The notes under the pieces: model-generated
The model's database searches: none
What the model saw: only the letters and a program-made list of their open reading frames with translations
Told to the model about the DNA's origin: nothing
Part shown: positions 1 through 7,827 of the stretch, piece after piece
Numbering within the stretch: the stretch's first letter is position 1
How the letters are laid out: each line of letters begins with the position of its first letter
Program-made: the position numbers and the translations under genes
NCBI GenBank assembly: GCA_946887385.1
Contig: CAMPKU010000016.1
Location: forward strand, 1-28,950
Length of the DNA stretch: 28,950 bases
Direction of reading: 5' to 3'
Source: an uncultured Gammaproteobacteria bacterium
Lineage (GTDB): Bacteria; Pseudomonadota; Gammaproteobacteria; Rariloculales; Rariloculaceae

Positions 1-90
1 ATTGCGATTCCGAAATGCCCAGCGTGCGGGCTCAAGCTCGACGAACCGGCGAGTCATGACGACTCGCGGCGCGCTAACGAAGGAGCCTAG
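1..90 (+). CDS. C-terminal tail of an unidentified protein (5' truncated)
   Basis: The frame is open from the first base to a TAG at 88-90, so these are the last 29 residues of a gene that begins outside the window. The visible tail contains one CPAC motif (residues 6-9 of the fragment) followed by a charged, disordered end. A single CxxC could be half of a zinc ribbon, but the partner half is not visible and no family can be assigned. An AAGGAG-like ribosome binding site for the next gene lies inside this tail, and its stop codon abuts the next start (TAGATG), so the two genes are probably co-transcribed. Confidence 0.6.
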   Translation: MAIPKCPACGLKLDEPASHDDSRRANEGA

Positions 91-393
91 ATGGTCTCGA
101 TCCCGTACGAGCAGCTCGTGCTGATGATCGTTTTGGTCGGCATCATCTTGACGTTGCGGCCGCCGCCGTCGTTCTGGCAGCGCCTGCACGACGATCTGCG
201 CCGGCTCGATCACGAGCTCGGCCATCGCTTCCCGCAGCGGCGCTGGTTACGTGTGCCGGTGTTTTCGGCCGAGACAATCCACCGCAAGGAAGCCGAGTTC
301 ATTCGCGACCGCTTGCCGCGCAAGGTCCCGTATCTGCGGATGGGGCTCGTGCTGCTCGGGATCGGCGCGCTGCTGTGGTGGCTCGCGCGCTAG
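91..393 (+). CDS. small two-helix membrane protein, unknown function
   Basis: A 100-residue protein with a hydrophobic helix at about residues 8-24 and a second at about 83-98. A basic, amphipathic, probably cytoplasmic stretch lies between them (residues 25-80, rich in Arg, His and Asp/Glu). The ATG directly follows the stop of the upstream gene and has AGGAG six to ten bases before it, so the start is well supported. I do not recognise the family. The hairpin-like arrangement, with both helices at the ends, suggests an inner-membrane protein with a cytoplasmic loop, but this is topology inference only. Confidence 0.6.
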   Translation: MVSIPYEQLVLMIVLVGIILTLRPPPSFWQRLHDDLRRLDHELGHRFPQRRWLRVPVFSAETIHRKEAEFIRDRLPRKVPYLRMGLVLLGIGALLWWLAR

Positions 394-449
394 CCGGCAT
401 GGCCGAACCGGCGGCGCCAAAAGCCCCGTTTGAAGTACTATGCGCGACC

Positions 450-1400
450 ATGCGCGCACGAAAAATAGCGTTGGGTCTTCTATTCTCGGCGGTTGCCGTG
501 GGGGCAGCCGCGCAACCGCCGCCGCAGGCCGTCGCGCCCGAGCAGGGCCTCACTGAGGGCCAGGCGCAACCGATCGACGAGGTCGTGGTCCGCGGCCGCC
601 GCATGAGCGAGATCGAAGCCGACCTTAGAATCGTAGTTAGAGACTTCATCGGCGACGTCGTCGCCGTACCGGCGGGGCGCGGCTACGCGCGCTGGCATCG
701 CAGTGTCTGCATCGGCTCGCACAATCTCGAGAGCACCGCGGCGCAATACGTCGTCGATCGGATTTCGCAGCTCGCGCTCGAAGTGGGCCTCACGCCCGGC
801 GAGCCCGGGTGCCAGCCCGACGTCATCATCATCTTCACCACCGACGCCAAGCAGGTGGCCAGCGTCATGGTCGAGAATTGGCCGCGGCTGTTTCGACCCA
901 GCGCCGTTTCCAGCGACCTGACGTTGAGCCGAGCGGCGCTCGACGAGTTCGCCGAGTCGGAGCGCGCCGTGCGCTGGTGGCACGTCAGCATGCCGGTCGA
1001 CGCGCGCACGGGCCAACGCGCCATTCGCCTATCGGGTGACCCCATTCCGGTGGTCGGCGTGGCCGGCCCGTCGCGTATCCACAATGGAACGCGTGACGAT
1101 CTTCGCAGCGTCTTCATCATCGTGGATGGGACGAAGCTCGCCGGGACCACCTGGCAACAGCTCGCGGACTACCTTGCCGTCGTGTCGCTGGCGCAGGTGC
1201 ACCCCGACGCGAATCCGGCCGCATACGACAGCATCTTGAATCTCTTCAGCAACCCTAACGCCTATTCGGGGCTCACGGATTGGGATCGGTCTTACGTGCG
1301 GGCGCTCTACGAGTTCGACCAGGAACGAAGGCCGCAAGCGCAGACGGGCGACTTGGTGAGCAAGATGGCGCGGCGAGAGCTCGACCCCCGGTTGGAGTGA
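450..1400 (+). CDS. secreted protein of unknown function
   Basis: The ATG at 450 gives 316 residues beginning with a clear Sec signal peptide (basic MRARK, hydrophobic core to about residue 19, AAA-Q cleavage near residue 21). The frame is open further upstream, to 375, but that extension would bury the signal peptide, so 450 is preferred. After a Pro/Gln-rich linker comes EVVVRGRR at residues 44-51, which resembles the start of TonB-dependent receptor plugs. No beta-barrel follows, and the chain is too short for a receptor. Cys87 and Cys121 could form a disulfide in the periplasm. Similar secreted proteins of unknown role occur in GC-rich proteobacteria (recollection, not a search). No partner in the neighbourhood explains its job. 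Confidence 0.65.
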   Translation: MRARKIALGLLFSAVAVGAAAQPPPQAVAPEQGLTEGQAQPIDEVVVRGRRMSEIEADLRIVVRDFIGDVVAVPAGRGYARWHRSVCIGSHNLESTAAQYVVDRISQLALEVGLTPGEPGCQPDVIIIFTTDAKQVASVMVENWPRLFRPSAVSSDLTLSRAALDEFAESERAVRWWHVSMPVDARTGQRAIRLSGDPIPVVGVAGPSRIHNGTRDDLRSVFIIVDGTKLAGTTWQQLADYLAVVSLAQVHPDANPAAYDSILNLFSNPNAYSGLTDWDRSYVRALYEFDQERRPQAQTGDLVSKMARRELDPRLE

Positions 1401-1424
1401 CCCGCGGGGCGCGAGCGCGCCGCC

Positions 1425-2954
1425 TCAGCGCTCGAACGCCTGCGCCACGGGTATCGTCGCCATGCGCTCCGCGGCGAGATTCAAAGGCCACGCCTCGATG
1501 CTGCGGTCCTCTTCTAGAATCTCGGCCGGCTTCGGAGTCGGATACGAGATCGGCGTCGGTGCACCGCTCGCGAGCGCCGCGCGCAGCGCCGCCACTTCGC
1601 CGGTCACGATCGCGATCGTGAGGTTCTCGTGCTGCCAATGCCGCTTGATCGCGGCGTTGACGTCGTCGAGCGTGAGCTCGTCGAGCATGCGGCGGAACCG
1701 CGTGAGATGGCCTTCTTCATCGAGGCCATAGAACCGGTCGTCCATCGCGTAGCCGAGACGTGCCGCCGTCGTCTCCGCGAAGTGCAGCGAGTACTTCTTC
1801 AAGAATGTGCGCGTGAGCTCGAACTGCTCGGCCGTCATTCCGTTCGCAACGAGCAGCTCGAGCTCGCGCAGCGCCGCACGCAGCGCGAATGGCGCCTGGG
1901 GGTTCGGCAGCGTGCGGATCCAAATTTCGAACAGCTGCACGCGGCGCGGCACGTTCACGGGCGGCATGATGCGCTCGCCGCCGTCGGGGAATTCCTCGAT
2001 GTACGAGTAGTCGCCGTAGTTCAGGCCGCGCCGTTCGCGAATCACGTTGAAGAGATGGCTCGATTGGTTGCGATGCTCGCCGAGCCACGAGTTCGCGATC
2101 CAGAGAGCGTAGAAGTCGCGGTCGCCGCGGCGCACGTCGAGCGGGAAGCCTAAGCTCAAGGATGCGTCGGCGCCCGGCTTGTCGACGAACACCACGGAGC
2201 GGCCCTCGAGCGGCCGCACCGCTACGGGCGGCGGCGGGGCGGCGGCGCCGGCGGGCAACTGCTGCACGGCGGCTTTCAGCCGCTCGACCACGGCGCTGTC
2301 GAAACCGCCGGCGAGGCCGAGCAGTGCGGTCGCCTGAGTGTAATGGCGCTCGTAGAACGCGCGCACGTCGTCGAGCGTGACCGCACGCAAGCCCGCGACG
2401 GTGCCTTCGCTCAAGTGCGCGTAGCGCGTGCCGCGAAACACCGCTTCGTGCAGCGTGGCCTTGCCGAGCTCCTCGTCGGAGGAATAGCGCAGGGTGTTCA
2501 CGATGGCGTTGATGGCGTCGCTGCGCACGCGCTCGAAATCGTCTTCGTTGAATGCCGGCTTCAAGAAAGCGTCGGTGAAGAGCTCGAGGTAGGCGTCCAG
2601 GTTGTCGCGATGCACGCGGCCCGTGAGCGTGCTGCGCTCCACGTCGACGCGCAAGTCGTAACCTGCGGCGAGCGGGTAGAGCGCGGCCAAGATTTCGTCG
2701 AGCGAGCGTGTCTTCGTGGACGCATCGACGAGCATCTCGCCCGTCAGGAAGGCAAGCCCTTCCTTGCCGGGCGGGTCGTCTTGCGAGCCGACGGCGAATT
2801 GCAGCGAGAAGGAGATCGTGGGATCGGCAGGGACGTTCAGCAGTACCACGGCGGAATCCTCGGGTTCGGTGGCGGCCGGCGGCGCGCGCTCGGGCGCACA
2901 ACCTGAGCCGAATACGGCGAGTGCCGCGGCAGCGATGCGGGTGCCCGGCGTCAC
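1425..2954 (-). CDS. M16 family peptidase subunit lacking the zinc site (lipoprotein)
   Basis: A 509-residue protein with an M16 (insulinase-like) fold. The N-terminus is a lipoprotein signal (hydrophobic run ending in FGSGC, Cys19), so it should be acylated and membrane anchored. At the position of the HxxEH zinc motif it reads GLAFLTGEM, so it cannot bind catalytic zinc. It keeps ERRGLNYG in the second half, the Arg/Tyr region that in heterodimeric M16B enzymes contributes to substrate binding. The start is a GTG that overlaps the TGA of the upstream gene (GTGA), implying translational coupling with the catalytic subunit. The two proteins probably form a heterodimeric periplasmic peptidase; the substrate is unknown. 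Confidence 0.85.
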   Translation of the reverse strand: MTPGTRIAAAALAVFGSGCAPERAPPAATEPEDSAVVLLNVPADPTISFSLQFAVGSQDDPPGKEGLAFLTGEMLVDASTKTRSLDEILAALYPLAAGYDLRVDVERSTLTGRVHRDNLDAYLELFTDAFLKPAFNEDDFERVRSDAINAIVNTLRYSSDEELGKATLHEAVFRGTRYAHLSEGTVAGLRAVTLDDVRAFYERHYTQATALLGLAGGFDSAVVERLKAAVQQLPAGAAAPPPPVAVRPLEGRSVVFVDKPGADASLSLGFPLDVRRGDRDFYALWIANSWLGEHRNQSSHLFNVIRERRGLNYGDYSYIEEFPDGGERIMPPVNVPRRVQLFEIWIRTLPNPQAPFALRAALRELELLVANGMTAEQFELTRTFLKKYSLHFAETTAARLGYAMDDRFYGLDEEGHLTRFRRMLDELTLDDVNAAIKRHWQHENLTIAIVTGEVAALRAALASGAPTPISYPTPKPAEILEEDRSIEAWPLNLAAERMATIPVAQAFER

Positions 2955-4333
2955 GGGCGCGAGCGAAGCACACCGACGGTGCGCCGCTCCTGGCGCAAGT
3001 AGCGCTCGGCGGCCGCGCGCACGTCGGCCGGAGTAACCGCGGCATAGGTTGCGTGCAAGCGGTCGAGGCCTTTGAGATCGCCGCTCAAAGCGACGAACTG
3101 GGCTACGCGCGACGCCACGGAGTCCGGCGTTTGCAAGCCCATCAAGAAGCCGTAGCGCAGACGCCGCTGTAATGCCGCGAGCCGGGCGGCGTCCGGCGGC
3201 GCGGATTGAGCCTTGGCAATCGTCTCGTCGATGACGCCGAGCACGTAGTCGATCTTGGCCGCGTCTTTGATGCGCGCAGTGATCTCGAGCAGGCCGGGGT
3301 CGCGGCTGTAGGACGCGCCCGCGTCGAGGTCCTCGACCACTTGCTCGTTGAGAACGAGCCTTCGGTAGGCTTCGCTCGTCTCGCCGAACGCCAGATCGGC
3401 AAACAAATCCGCCGCCACTCGTAGGCGGCTCGACGGGTCGTAGGCGGGCAGCTTGTACGCGACGGTGAGCAGCGGCAGTGTCTGGCCGTCGTAGGCAACC
3501 TCAACTCGCCGCTCGGCCGTCTGCTCGGGTTCTGCCGGAATCTGCGGCGGCACGTAGCCGCGCTGCCACCCGCCGTAGTACTTCTCGACGAGGGGCCACA
3601 CGTTTGCCGGCGTCACGTCGCCGGCGATGAACAGCACCGTGTTCTCGGGCCGGTAGTAACGGCGGAAAAAATCGCGCGAGTAGTCGTAGAGCGTTGGCAT
3701 GATGGCGATGTCGCGCTCGTAGCCCAGCGTGGTGTGGCCATAAGGATGGCGTTCGAACGCCGCCGCAACCAGATCCTCGTACAGCGCAAAGTCGGGCTCC
3801 GTGCGAGTTTTGCGGTACTCGCCATACACCGCGCCGGCCTCGGTTTGAAACGCGCCTTCGGCATACGACAGGTGCTGAAACCGATCGCTCTCGAGGTCCA
3901 TCACCTGCTCGAGATCTTCGGCTGCCATCGAAAGGTGATAGGCCGTGTGATCGTCGGTGGTATACGCGTTCGCGTCTGCGCCGATCGTGGTGATCACGCG
4001 ATTGTAGGCGTCGGCCGGATAGCGCTCGGTTCCGCGGAACATCATGTGCTCGAAGAAATGCGCGAAGCCCGAGCGGCCTTCCTCGTATTCGTCGCGCGAG
4101 CCCGTGCGCACGATCGTCCAATACGCCACGAGGCCGTCGCTGGGCATCGGCACGACGATGGCCGTGAGGCCGTTCGGCAGCGTGCGGGTTTCGGTGGGAT
4201 ACGGAATGATAGGGGTCACGGGCGTGCTCTCTTGACTGGCAATAGTGAACGCGGCCGCGCAGCCGAGCGCCGCGAGCGCAACGGCCCGGAGCCGAAGCGG
4301 CGCGTGCCTCGTAGCTCGAGCGCGAGTCGCCAT
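2951..4333 (-). CDS. M16 family zinc peptidase, catalytic subunit
   Basis: A 460-residue M16 peptidase. The inverted zinc motif HFFEH is at residues 92-96 (ligands His92 and His96, base Glu95). The distal ligand Glu172 lies in GEYRK, 76 residues later, as expected for the family. I chose the ATG at 4333 because it starts a basic N-terminus and hydrophobic segment ending around IAS-Q (Sec export), and because a promoter-like pair sits just upstream. The frame could extend to 4381, but that would place the promoter inside the gene. The last bases overlap the start of the zinc-less M16 subunit, giving a two-gene operon whose products probably pair in the periplasm. Confidence 0.88.
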   Translation of the reverse strand: MATRARATRHAPLRLRAVALAALGCAAAFTIASQESTPVTPIIPYPTETRTLPNGLTAIVVPMPSDGLVAYWTIVRTGSRDEYEEGRSGFAHFFEHMMFRGTERYPADAYNRVITTIGADANAYTTDDHTAYHLSMAAEDLEQVMDLESDRFQHLSYAEGAFQTEAGAVYGEYRKTRTEPDFALYEDLVAAAFERHPYGHTTLGYERDIAIMPTLYDYSRDFFRRYYRPENTVLFIAGDVTPANVWPLVEKYYGGWQRGYVPPQIPAEPEQTAERRVEVAYDGQTLPLLTVAYKLPAYDPSSRLRVAADLFADLAFGETSEAYRRLVLNEQVVEDLDAGASYSRDPGLLEITARIKDAAKIDYVLGVIDETIAKAQSAPPDAARLAALQRRLRYGFLMGLQTPDSVASRVAQFVALSGDLKGLDRLHATYAAVTPADVRAAAERYLRQERRTVGVLRSRP

Positions 4334-4376
4334 CGCCGTGATTACAGCACAGCGGCGGCCGCAGCCGCCACGGACT

Positions 4377-4404
4377 ATCATCGCAGTGGATCGTAAACAC
4401 GCAA
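4377..4404 (-). promoter_or_regulatory. putative promoter of the M16 peptidase operon
   Basis: Read on the minus strand, TTGCGT (4404-4399) is separated by 16 bases from GATGAT (4382-4377), a moderate sigma-70-type pair. Transcription would start near 4370, about 37 bases before the ATG at 4333. The match is partial and is based on motif inspection alone. Confidence 0.3.
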
Positions 4405-4422
4405 CTTGACAGGCGGGCGGCG

Positions 4423-5322
4423 ATGACGCGCAAAGCGACGGTGGCGGTAATCGGTACGGGCGATATGGGGCATGCCGTTGGAGGTGCGCTCGTTCGCGCC
4501 GGATATCGCGTCGTTACGGCCGGCAAAGGCCGCAGCACGTTGTCGCTGAAGCTGGCCGCCGCAGCCGGCATCGAGGACTTAGGGGGGCTCGAAGCCGCCG
4601 TCGCCGCGGCCACCCTCGTGCTTTCGATCGTTCCGCCGGCGGCCGCCACCACGTTCGCCGCAAGCGCCGTCGCGGCCATGTTGAACGTCGGCGCGAAGCC
4701 GGTGTTCGCCGACTGCAATGCCGTGGCGCCGGCCACCGTGAAGAGCATCGAGCGTGCGTTGGGCAAGACGGGCGCGCCGTTCGTCGACGTCGGTATCGTC
4801 GGTCGTCCGCCGAAGACGGCCGGCGAGCGCACGCGCTTCTACGTCTCGGGCGCGGCGCGCAGCGCCGTGCTGGGCCTCGACTGCGCCGAGCTCGACCTCG
4901 TGGACTTGGGCAGCGAGATGGGCACGGCCTCGGCGCTGAAGATGGCGTACTCGTCGTTGAACAAAGGCACGGACGCGCTGCTCACGGCCGTGCTGCTCGC
5001 AGCCGAACGGCTCGGTGTTCGCGCGCCGCTGATGCGCGAGCTCGAGGGCAGCCAAGCCGAGGCGCTGGCGCGCATGCGCGCGCGCGTGCCGTTTCTCGGC
5101 GCTACGGCGAAGCGCTTCGCGCCGGAAATGGCCGAAATTGCGCGCACGTACGAAAGCGTGGGCGTCACGCCGCAGTTTCATCGCGGCGCCGAGTGGCTCT
5201 ATGAGCTCGTGGCGACGACGCCGTTCGCGAGCGAGACGCGCGCCACGCAGCCGGCGCGCCGCTCGCTCGACGAGGCCGTTGCCGTGCTCGCGGCCGCGCT
5301 CGAGCAGCAGGCGCGCGCGTGA
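4423..5322 (+). CDS. NAD(P)-dependent dehydrogenase, 6PGDH/3-hydroxyisobutyrate dehydrogenase-like with DUF1932-type C-terminus
   Basis: A 299-residue oxidoreductase. The N-terminus is a Rossmann dinucleotide-binding motif, VIGTGDMG (Gly11, Gly13, Gly16), typical of 6-phosphogluconate and beta-hydroxyacid dehydrogenases. The central segment SALKMAYSSLNKG has the conserved Lys/Asn arrangement of this superfamily's active site. The C-terminal helical half, with its LERE-like SQAEAL region, resembles DUF1932 proteins. The substrate cannot be read from the sequence. The stop codon overlaps the GTG start of srkA by two bases, so the two are co-translated. There is no strong ribosome binding site; a purine-poor GGCGG precedes the ATG. 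Confidence 0.8.
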   Translation: MTRKATVAVIGTGDMGHAVGGALVRAGYRVVTAGKGRSTLSLKLAAAAGIEDLGGLEAAVAAATLVLSIVPPAAATTFAASAVAAMLNVGAKPVFADCNAVAPATVKSIERALGKTGAPFVDVGIVGRPPKTAGERTRFYVSGAARSAVLGLDCAELDLVDLGSEMGTASALKMAYSSLNKGTDALLTAVLLAAERLGVRAPLMRELEGSQAEALARMRARVPFLGATAKRFAPEMAEIARTYESVGVTPQFHRGAEWLYELVATTPFASETRATQPARRSLDEAVAVLAAALEQQARA

Positions 5323-6302
5323 GCGACGCAATCCCGTACGAGCATCTCACGCCCGACGTCATACTGGGCGCCGTCGAGATGTACGGATTCGAGAGCACGG
5401 GCAGCATCCTGGCGCTCGCGAGCTACGAGAATCGTGTCTATCAGATCGGCGTCGCGGAGGGCTTCGTGGTGGCGAAGTTCTACCGGCCCGGCCGCTGGTC
5501 GACGGACGCGATCCTCGAGGAGCACGAGTTCTCGCTCGAGCTCGCAGCGCAAGAGATCCCCGTTGTGCCGCCGCTCGTCCATGGCGGCGAGACGCTGCAC
5601 ACGCTCGACGGTTACCGGTTCGCCGTCTACGAGCGGCGCGGCGGCCGCTGGCCGGAGCTCGGCACGAGCGACGACCGCGAGTGGCTCGGCCGGTTCCTGG
5701 GCCGCATTCACGCCGTGGGCGGGGCGCGGCGCTTTACGGAGCGGCCGACGCTCGATCGCGAGGAGCTTGGCTTCCGCTCGGCCCAGCAAGTGCTCGAAGG
5801 CGACTGGCTGCCGCCGCATCTCGTCACGAGCTACGAGCGCGTCGCCGAGCAGCTCCTCGACGCGATCGACCACAGCTTCGAGGAAGCCGGCGCGTACCGC
5901 GAGCTTCGCATTCACGGCGACTGCCACCGCAACAACGTGCTCTGGACGGACGCCGGGCCGCACTTCGTCGATCTCGACGACTGCATGAACGGCCCGGCCG
6001 TGCAGGATCTGTGGCTGTTTCTCGCGGGTTCTCGCGACGAGATGGCCGCGCAGCTCGGCGACCTGCTCGAAGGCTACGGCAAGTTCGCCGACTTCGATTA
6101 CCGCGAGCTGCAGCTGATCGAAGCGTTGCGCGCTTTGCGGCTCCTGCACTACACGGCTTGGATCACGCGCCGCTGGCACGATCCGGCGTTCCCGCGCGCG
6201 TTTCCCTGGCTCGGCGAGGCGCGCTACTGGGAGCAGCACGTGCAAGCGCTGCTCGAGCAATGCGCCGTGCTCGATGAGCCGCCGCTCGCGGTCGTCGTCT
6301 AA
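5319..6302 (+). CDS. srkA: stress response kinase A (SrkA/YihE), Ser/Thr protein kinase
   Basis: A 327-residue kinase, close to the family's usual length (about 328). The catalytic loop reads HGDCHRNNVLW (His199, Asp201, Asn206) and the metal-binding DLDD begins at Asp218. These positions nearly match the Escherichia coli enzyme (Asp201, Asn206, Asp217). SrkA is an aminoglycoside-phosphotransferase-fold protein kinase that protects cells from stress-induced death in E. coli (established for that protein). The start is a GTG overlapping the stop of the preceding dehydrogenase (GTGA), so no separate ribosome binding site is needed. A weak GC hairpin followed by TTTTTC at about 6320-6352 may end transcription. 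Confidence 0.92.
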   Translation: MSDAIPYEHLTPDVILGAVEMYGFESTGSILALASYENRVYQIGVAEGFVVAKFYRPGRWSTDAILEEHEFSLELAAQEIPVVPPLVHGGETLHTLDGYRFAVYERRGGRWPELGTSDDREWLGRFLGRIHAVGGARRFTERPTLDREELGFRSAQQVLEGDWLPPHLVTSYERVAEQLLDAIDHSFEEAGAYRELRIHGDCHRNNVLWTDAGPHFVDLDDCMNGPAVQDLWLFLAGSRDEMAAQLGDLLEGYGKFADFDYRELQLIEALRALRLLHYTAWITRRWHDPAFPRAFPWLGEARYWEQHVQALLEQCAVLDEPPLAVVV

Positions 6303-6352
6303 CGAGCTGCAACAGCACTCGCCGCCGGCCGTAGGCGCCAGCGTGGTTTTTC

Positions 6353-6380
6353 TTGACTGCTGCGCTATTTAGAATACATT
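6353..6380 (+). promoter_or_regulatory. putative promoter of the padR-like gene
   Basis: TTGACT (6353-6358), a 16-base spacer and TACATT (6375-6380) form a good sigma-70-type pair. The transcript would begin about 6386-6388, almost at the ATG at 6390, implying a nearly leaderless mRNA; no Shine-Dalgarno sequence is visible. Confidence 0.45.
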
Positions 6381-6382
6381 GT

Positions 6383-6394
6383 GGCATATATGCC
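6383..6394. promoter_or_regulatory. perfect 12-bp palindrome at the padR start, candidate operator
   Basis: GGCATATATGCC is a perfect palindrome that contains the ATG of the PadR gene and covers the predicted transcription start. PadR proteins are dimeric winged-helix repressors that often bind palindromes in their own promoter, so autoregulation is plausible. The functional link is inference. Confidence 0.4.
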
Positions 6395-6728
6395 CGGCGA
6401 ACCAAATCTTGGAGAGTTCGAGCAAATCGTCTTGCTCGCAATTCTTCGCCTGAAGGGCGACGCCTACGGCGTATCGATCCGCTCAGAGATTTCGCAGCGC
6501 ACCGGCCGCGAGCCGTCGTCCGGTGCGCTGTATACGACTTTGGATCGGCTAGAACAAAAAGGTCTGCTGAGCTCGCGTATCGGTGACCCGACGCCTCAGC
6601 GCGGAGGGCGCGCAAAGCGCTACTACAAGGTCACGACCTCGGGTGCTGCCGCGATAACTCGCGCACAGACCGCTTTCCGCAACATGCTCGCTGGTCTGAT
6701 TTTGCCCGGAGAGACTCGCCATGCGTAG
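6390..6728 (+). CDS. PadR family transcriptional regulator
   Basis: A 112-residue winged-helix regulator. The N-terminal LGEFEQIVLLAILRL helix, DAYGVSIRSEI and the recognition region SSGALYTTLDRLEQKGLL are the signature of PadR. They are followed by the wing with GGRAKRYYKVT. The length is normal for the short (single-domain) PadR group. An in-frame GTG at 6381 would add three residues, but it overlaps the predicted promoter, so the ATG at 6390 is preferred. The stop overlaps the next gene's ATG. PadR genes of this group usually precede membrane proteins they regulate, which fits here. Confidence 0.9.
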   Translation: MPGEPNLGEFEQIVLLAILRLKGDAYGVSIRSEISQRTGREPSSGALYTTLDRLEQKGLLSSRIGDPTPQRGGRAKRYYKVTTSGAAAITRAQTAFRNMLAGLILPGETRHA

Positions 6729-7320
6729 AGAGCTCACTGAGGATCTGCTAGCACTGTTTACCGCCCGCGATGTCTCTGCGTCGATAGTCGGCGATCTGAT
6801 CGAGCAGGCCCCCGCTCGTCGTCGCGGCTGGTTCACTTTCGAAGTGGTCCGCCTCGCGTTTGCGTTGTGCTTTAGGAGCTTGGTCTCAGCGCCGGCGCGG
6901 GCATTGCGACTCGCGCTCGTTGGGCTCGTCGTGTACGCCGGCACTTACGCGGTTCTCTTCATTGCGATGGGCCTTCCGTGGTATCCGTGGCATCGCGTGT
7001 ACGAATTCGGCTTCGCCGCTCGATTGGGGGCCGTGACTCTAGTCGCGAATCTGGTGGCAGGAGCCATTCTTGCGCGGCTGCCGACAAGCGCAGGCTTCAG
7101 CCCGATTGCACCGCTCGCTGCGCTCTGGTTAGCGGGGTGGCTTTCTTTGGCCGCCGTTCACCTTGTGTCGTCCGTGCAGCCATGGTCATTGATTGGGGGC
7201 GGCTGGCGCGGGACGGTTTTCGTTACGCTGCTCTTCCCTGTGCTCTACCTACTGCCGTTGTTGCTTGGTGCCGTCTTCGCTCGGCGCCGAACGGTGAGCA
7301 TCGCGCCGCACAAGTCGTAG
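6721..7320 (+). CDS. PadR-associated membrane protein with permease-prefix-like N-terminus
   Basis: A 199-residue protein whose start overlaps the PadR stop by eight bases. The first 35 residues (LTEDLLALF then IVGDLIEQA) resemble the cytoplasmic prefix found on PadR-linked MacB/FtsX-type permeases. What follows is only about four membrane helices (roughly 63-83, 98-118, 128-150, 165-187), with no large periplasmic domain and no ATPase nearby. It may be the prefix fused to a small membrane domain of unknown role. Some codons here look less GC-biased than in the flanking genes, which is a weak hint of different ancestry. Confidence 0.7.
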   Translation: MRRELTEDLLALFTARDVSASIVGDLIEQAPARRRGWFTFEVVRLAFALCFRSLVSAPARALRLALVGLVVYAGTYAVLFIAMGLPWYPWHRVYEFGFAARLGAVTLVANLVAGAILARLPTSAGFSPIAPLAALWLAGWLSLAAVHLVSSVQPWSLIGGGWRGTVFVTLLFPVLYLLPLLLGAVFARRRTVSIAPHKS

Positions 7321-7329
7321 CGCGCGCGC

Positions 7330-7827
7330 TCAGTCCGCTGCCGCAGTCTCCGCAGCGTCGGCGCACGTGCAGCGCAGGCCGCGTACGCGCACGCTCATGA
7401 GGTCGACGTTCTCGCCGATCGGGTAATCGGCGGTAAAGCTCACGTCTGCATCGTCGCTGCGTTGCCACGGGGCGTTGAACTCGAGCGGCTTGATCTCGCC
7501 GCTCGCATCTCTAATGCGCACGGAGACGGTGAGCTCACCCGAGGCTTTCGTGCAGTCCGCGATCTTGATCGTGCTTTCGACGCGCGCGAGCGTGTTGCGC
7601 TGATTGTAGTTGGTGGTGGCGACGGCCTCGCACTGCAGATTCGGCATCGCCGGCGTCTCGATCAAAATTTTGAGCTCTTGCTCCGTTCGCACGGTGACGG
7701 TCTCGGCGCGCGGGTCGGCGCGTTCGCGGTCGCGCCGCCCGTTGCCGTCGTCTTGAGCAGAGGCGCTAAAGCCAACGATGACGAACGCCACCGGCGCGAG
7801 CCATGACGCGCTGCGAGCCGGCCTCAT
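7330..7827 (-). CDS. secreted cysteine-containing protein, unknown function
   Basis: The ATG at 7827 yields 165 residues with a signal peptide (hydrophobic core to about residue 20, SASA-Q cleavage near 24). The longer open frame reaching upstream is ignored because it runs through the overlapping membrane-protein gene. The mature part is acidic and beta-rich in appearance, with four cysteines (66, 92, 153, 155) that could form two disulfides. The ATG overlaps the stop of the upstream gene (ATGA), so the two are probably translated together. I do not recognise the family. Confidence 0.65.
   Translation of the reverse strand: MRPARSASWLAPVAFVIVGFSASAQDDGNGRRDRERADPRAETVTVRTEQELKILIETPAMPNLQCEAVATTNYNQRNTLARVESTIKIADCTKASGELTVSVRIRDASGEIKPLEFNAPWQRSDDADVSFTADYPIGENVDLMSVRVRGLRCTCADAAETAAAD

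Noticed and set aside
450..1400. TonB-dependent receptor, from the EVVVRGRR motif
   Set aside because: The protein is 316 residues with no beta-barrel strands or terminal aromatic residue, so the motif alone is not sufficient.
1408..1421. GGCGCGAGCGCGCC as a bidirectional terminator between convergent genes
   Set aside because: The stem is only five or six bases, and no T-run follows on either strand; such repeats are frequent by chance at this GC content.
4334..4381. Upstream extension of the catalytic M16 gene
   Set aside because: It would place the signal peptide inside the protein and run over the promoter-like pair; the ATG at 4333 gives a normal leader.
4406..4411. TTGACA as the -35 box of the dehydrogenase gene at 4423
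   Set aside because: A matching -10 box would fall inside the coding region after the ATG, so the hexamer is too close to the start.
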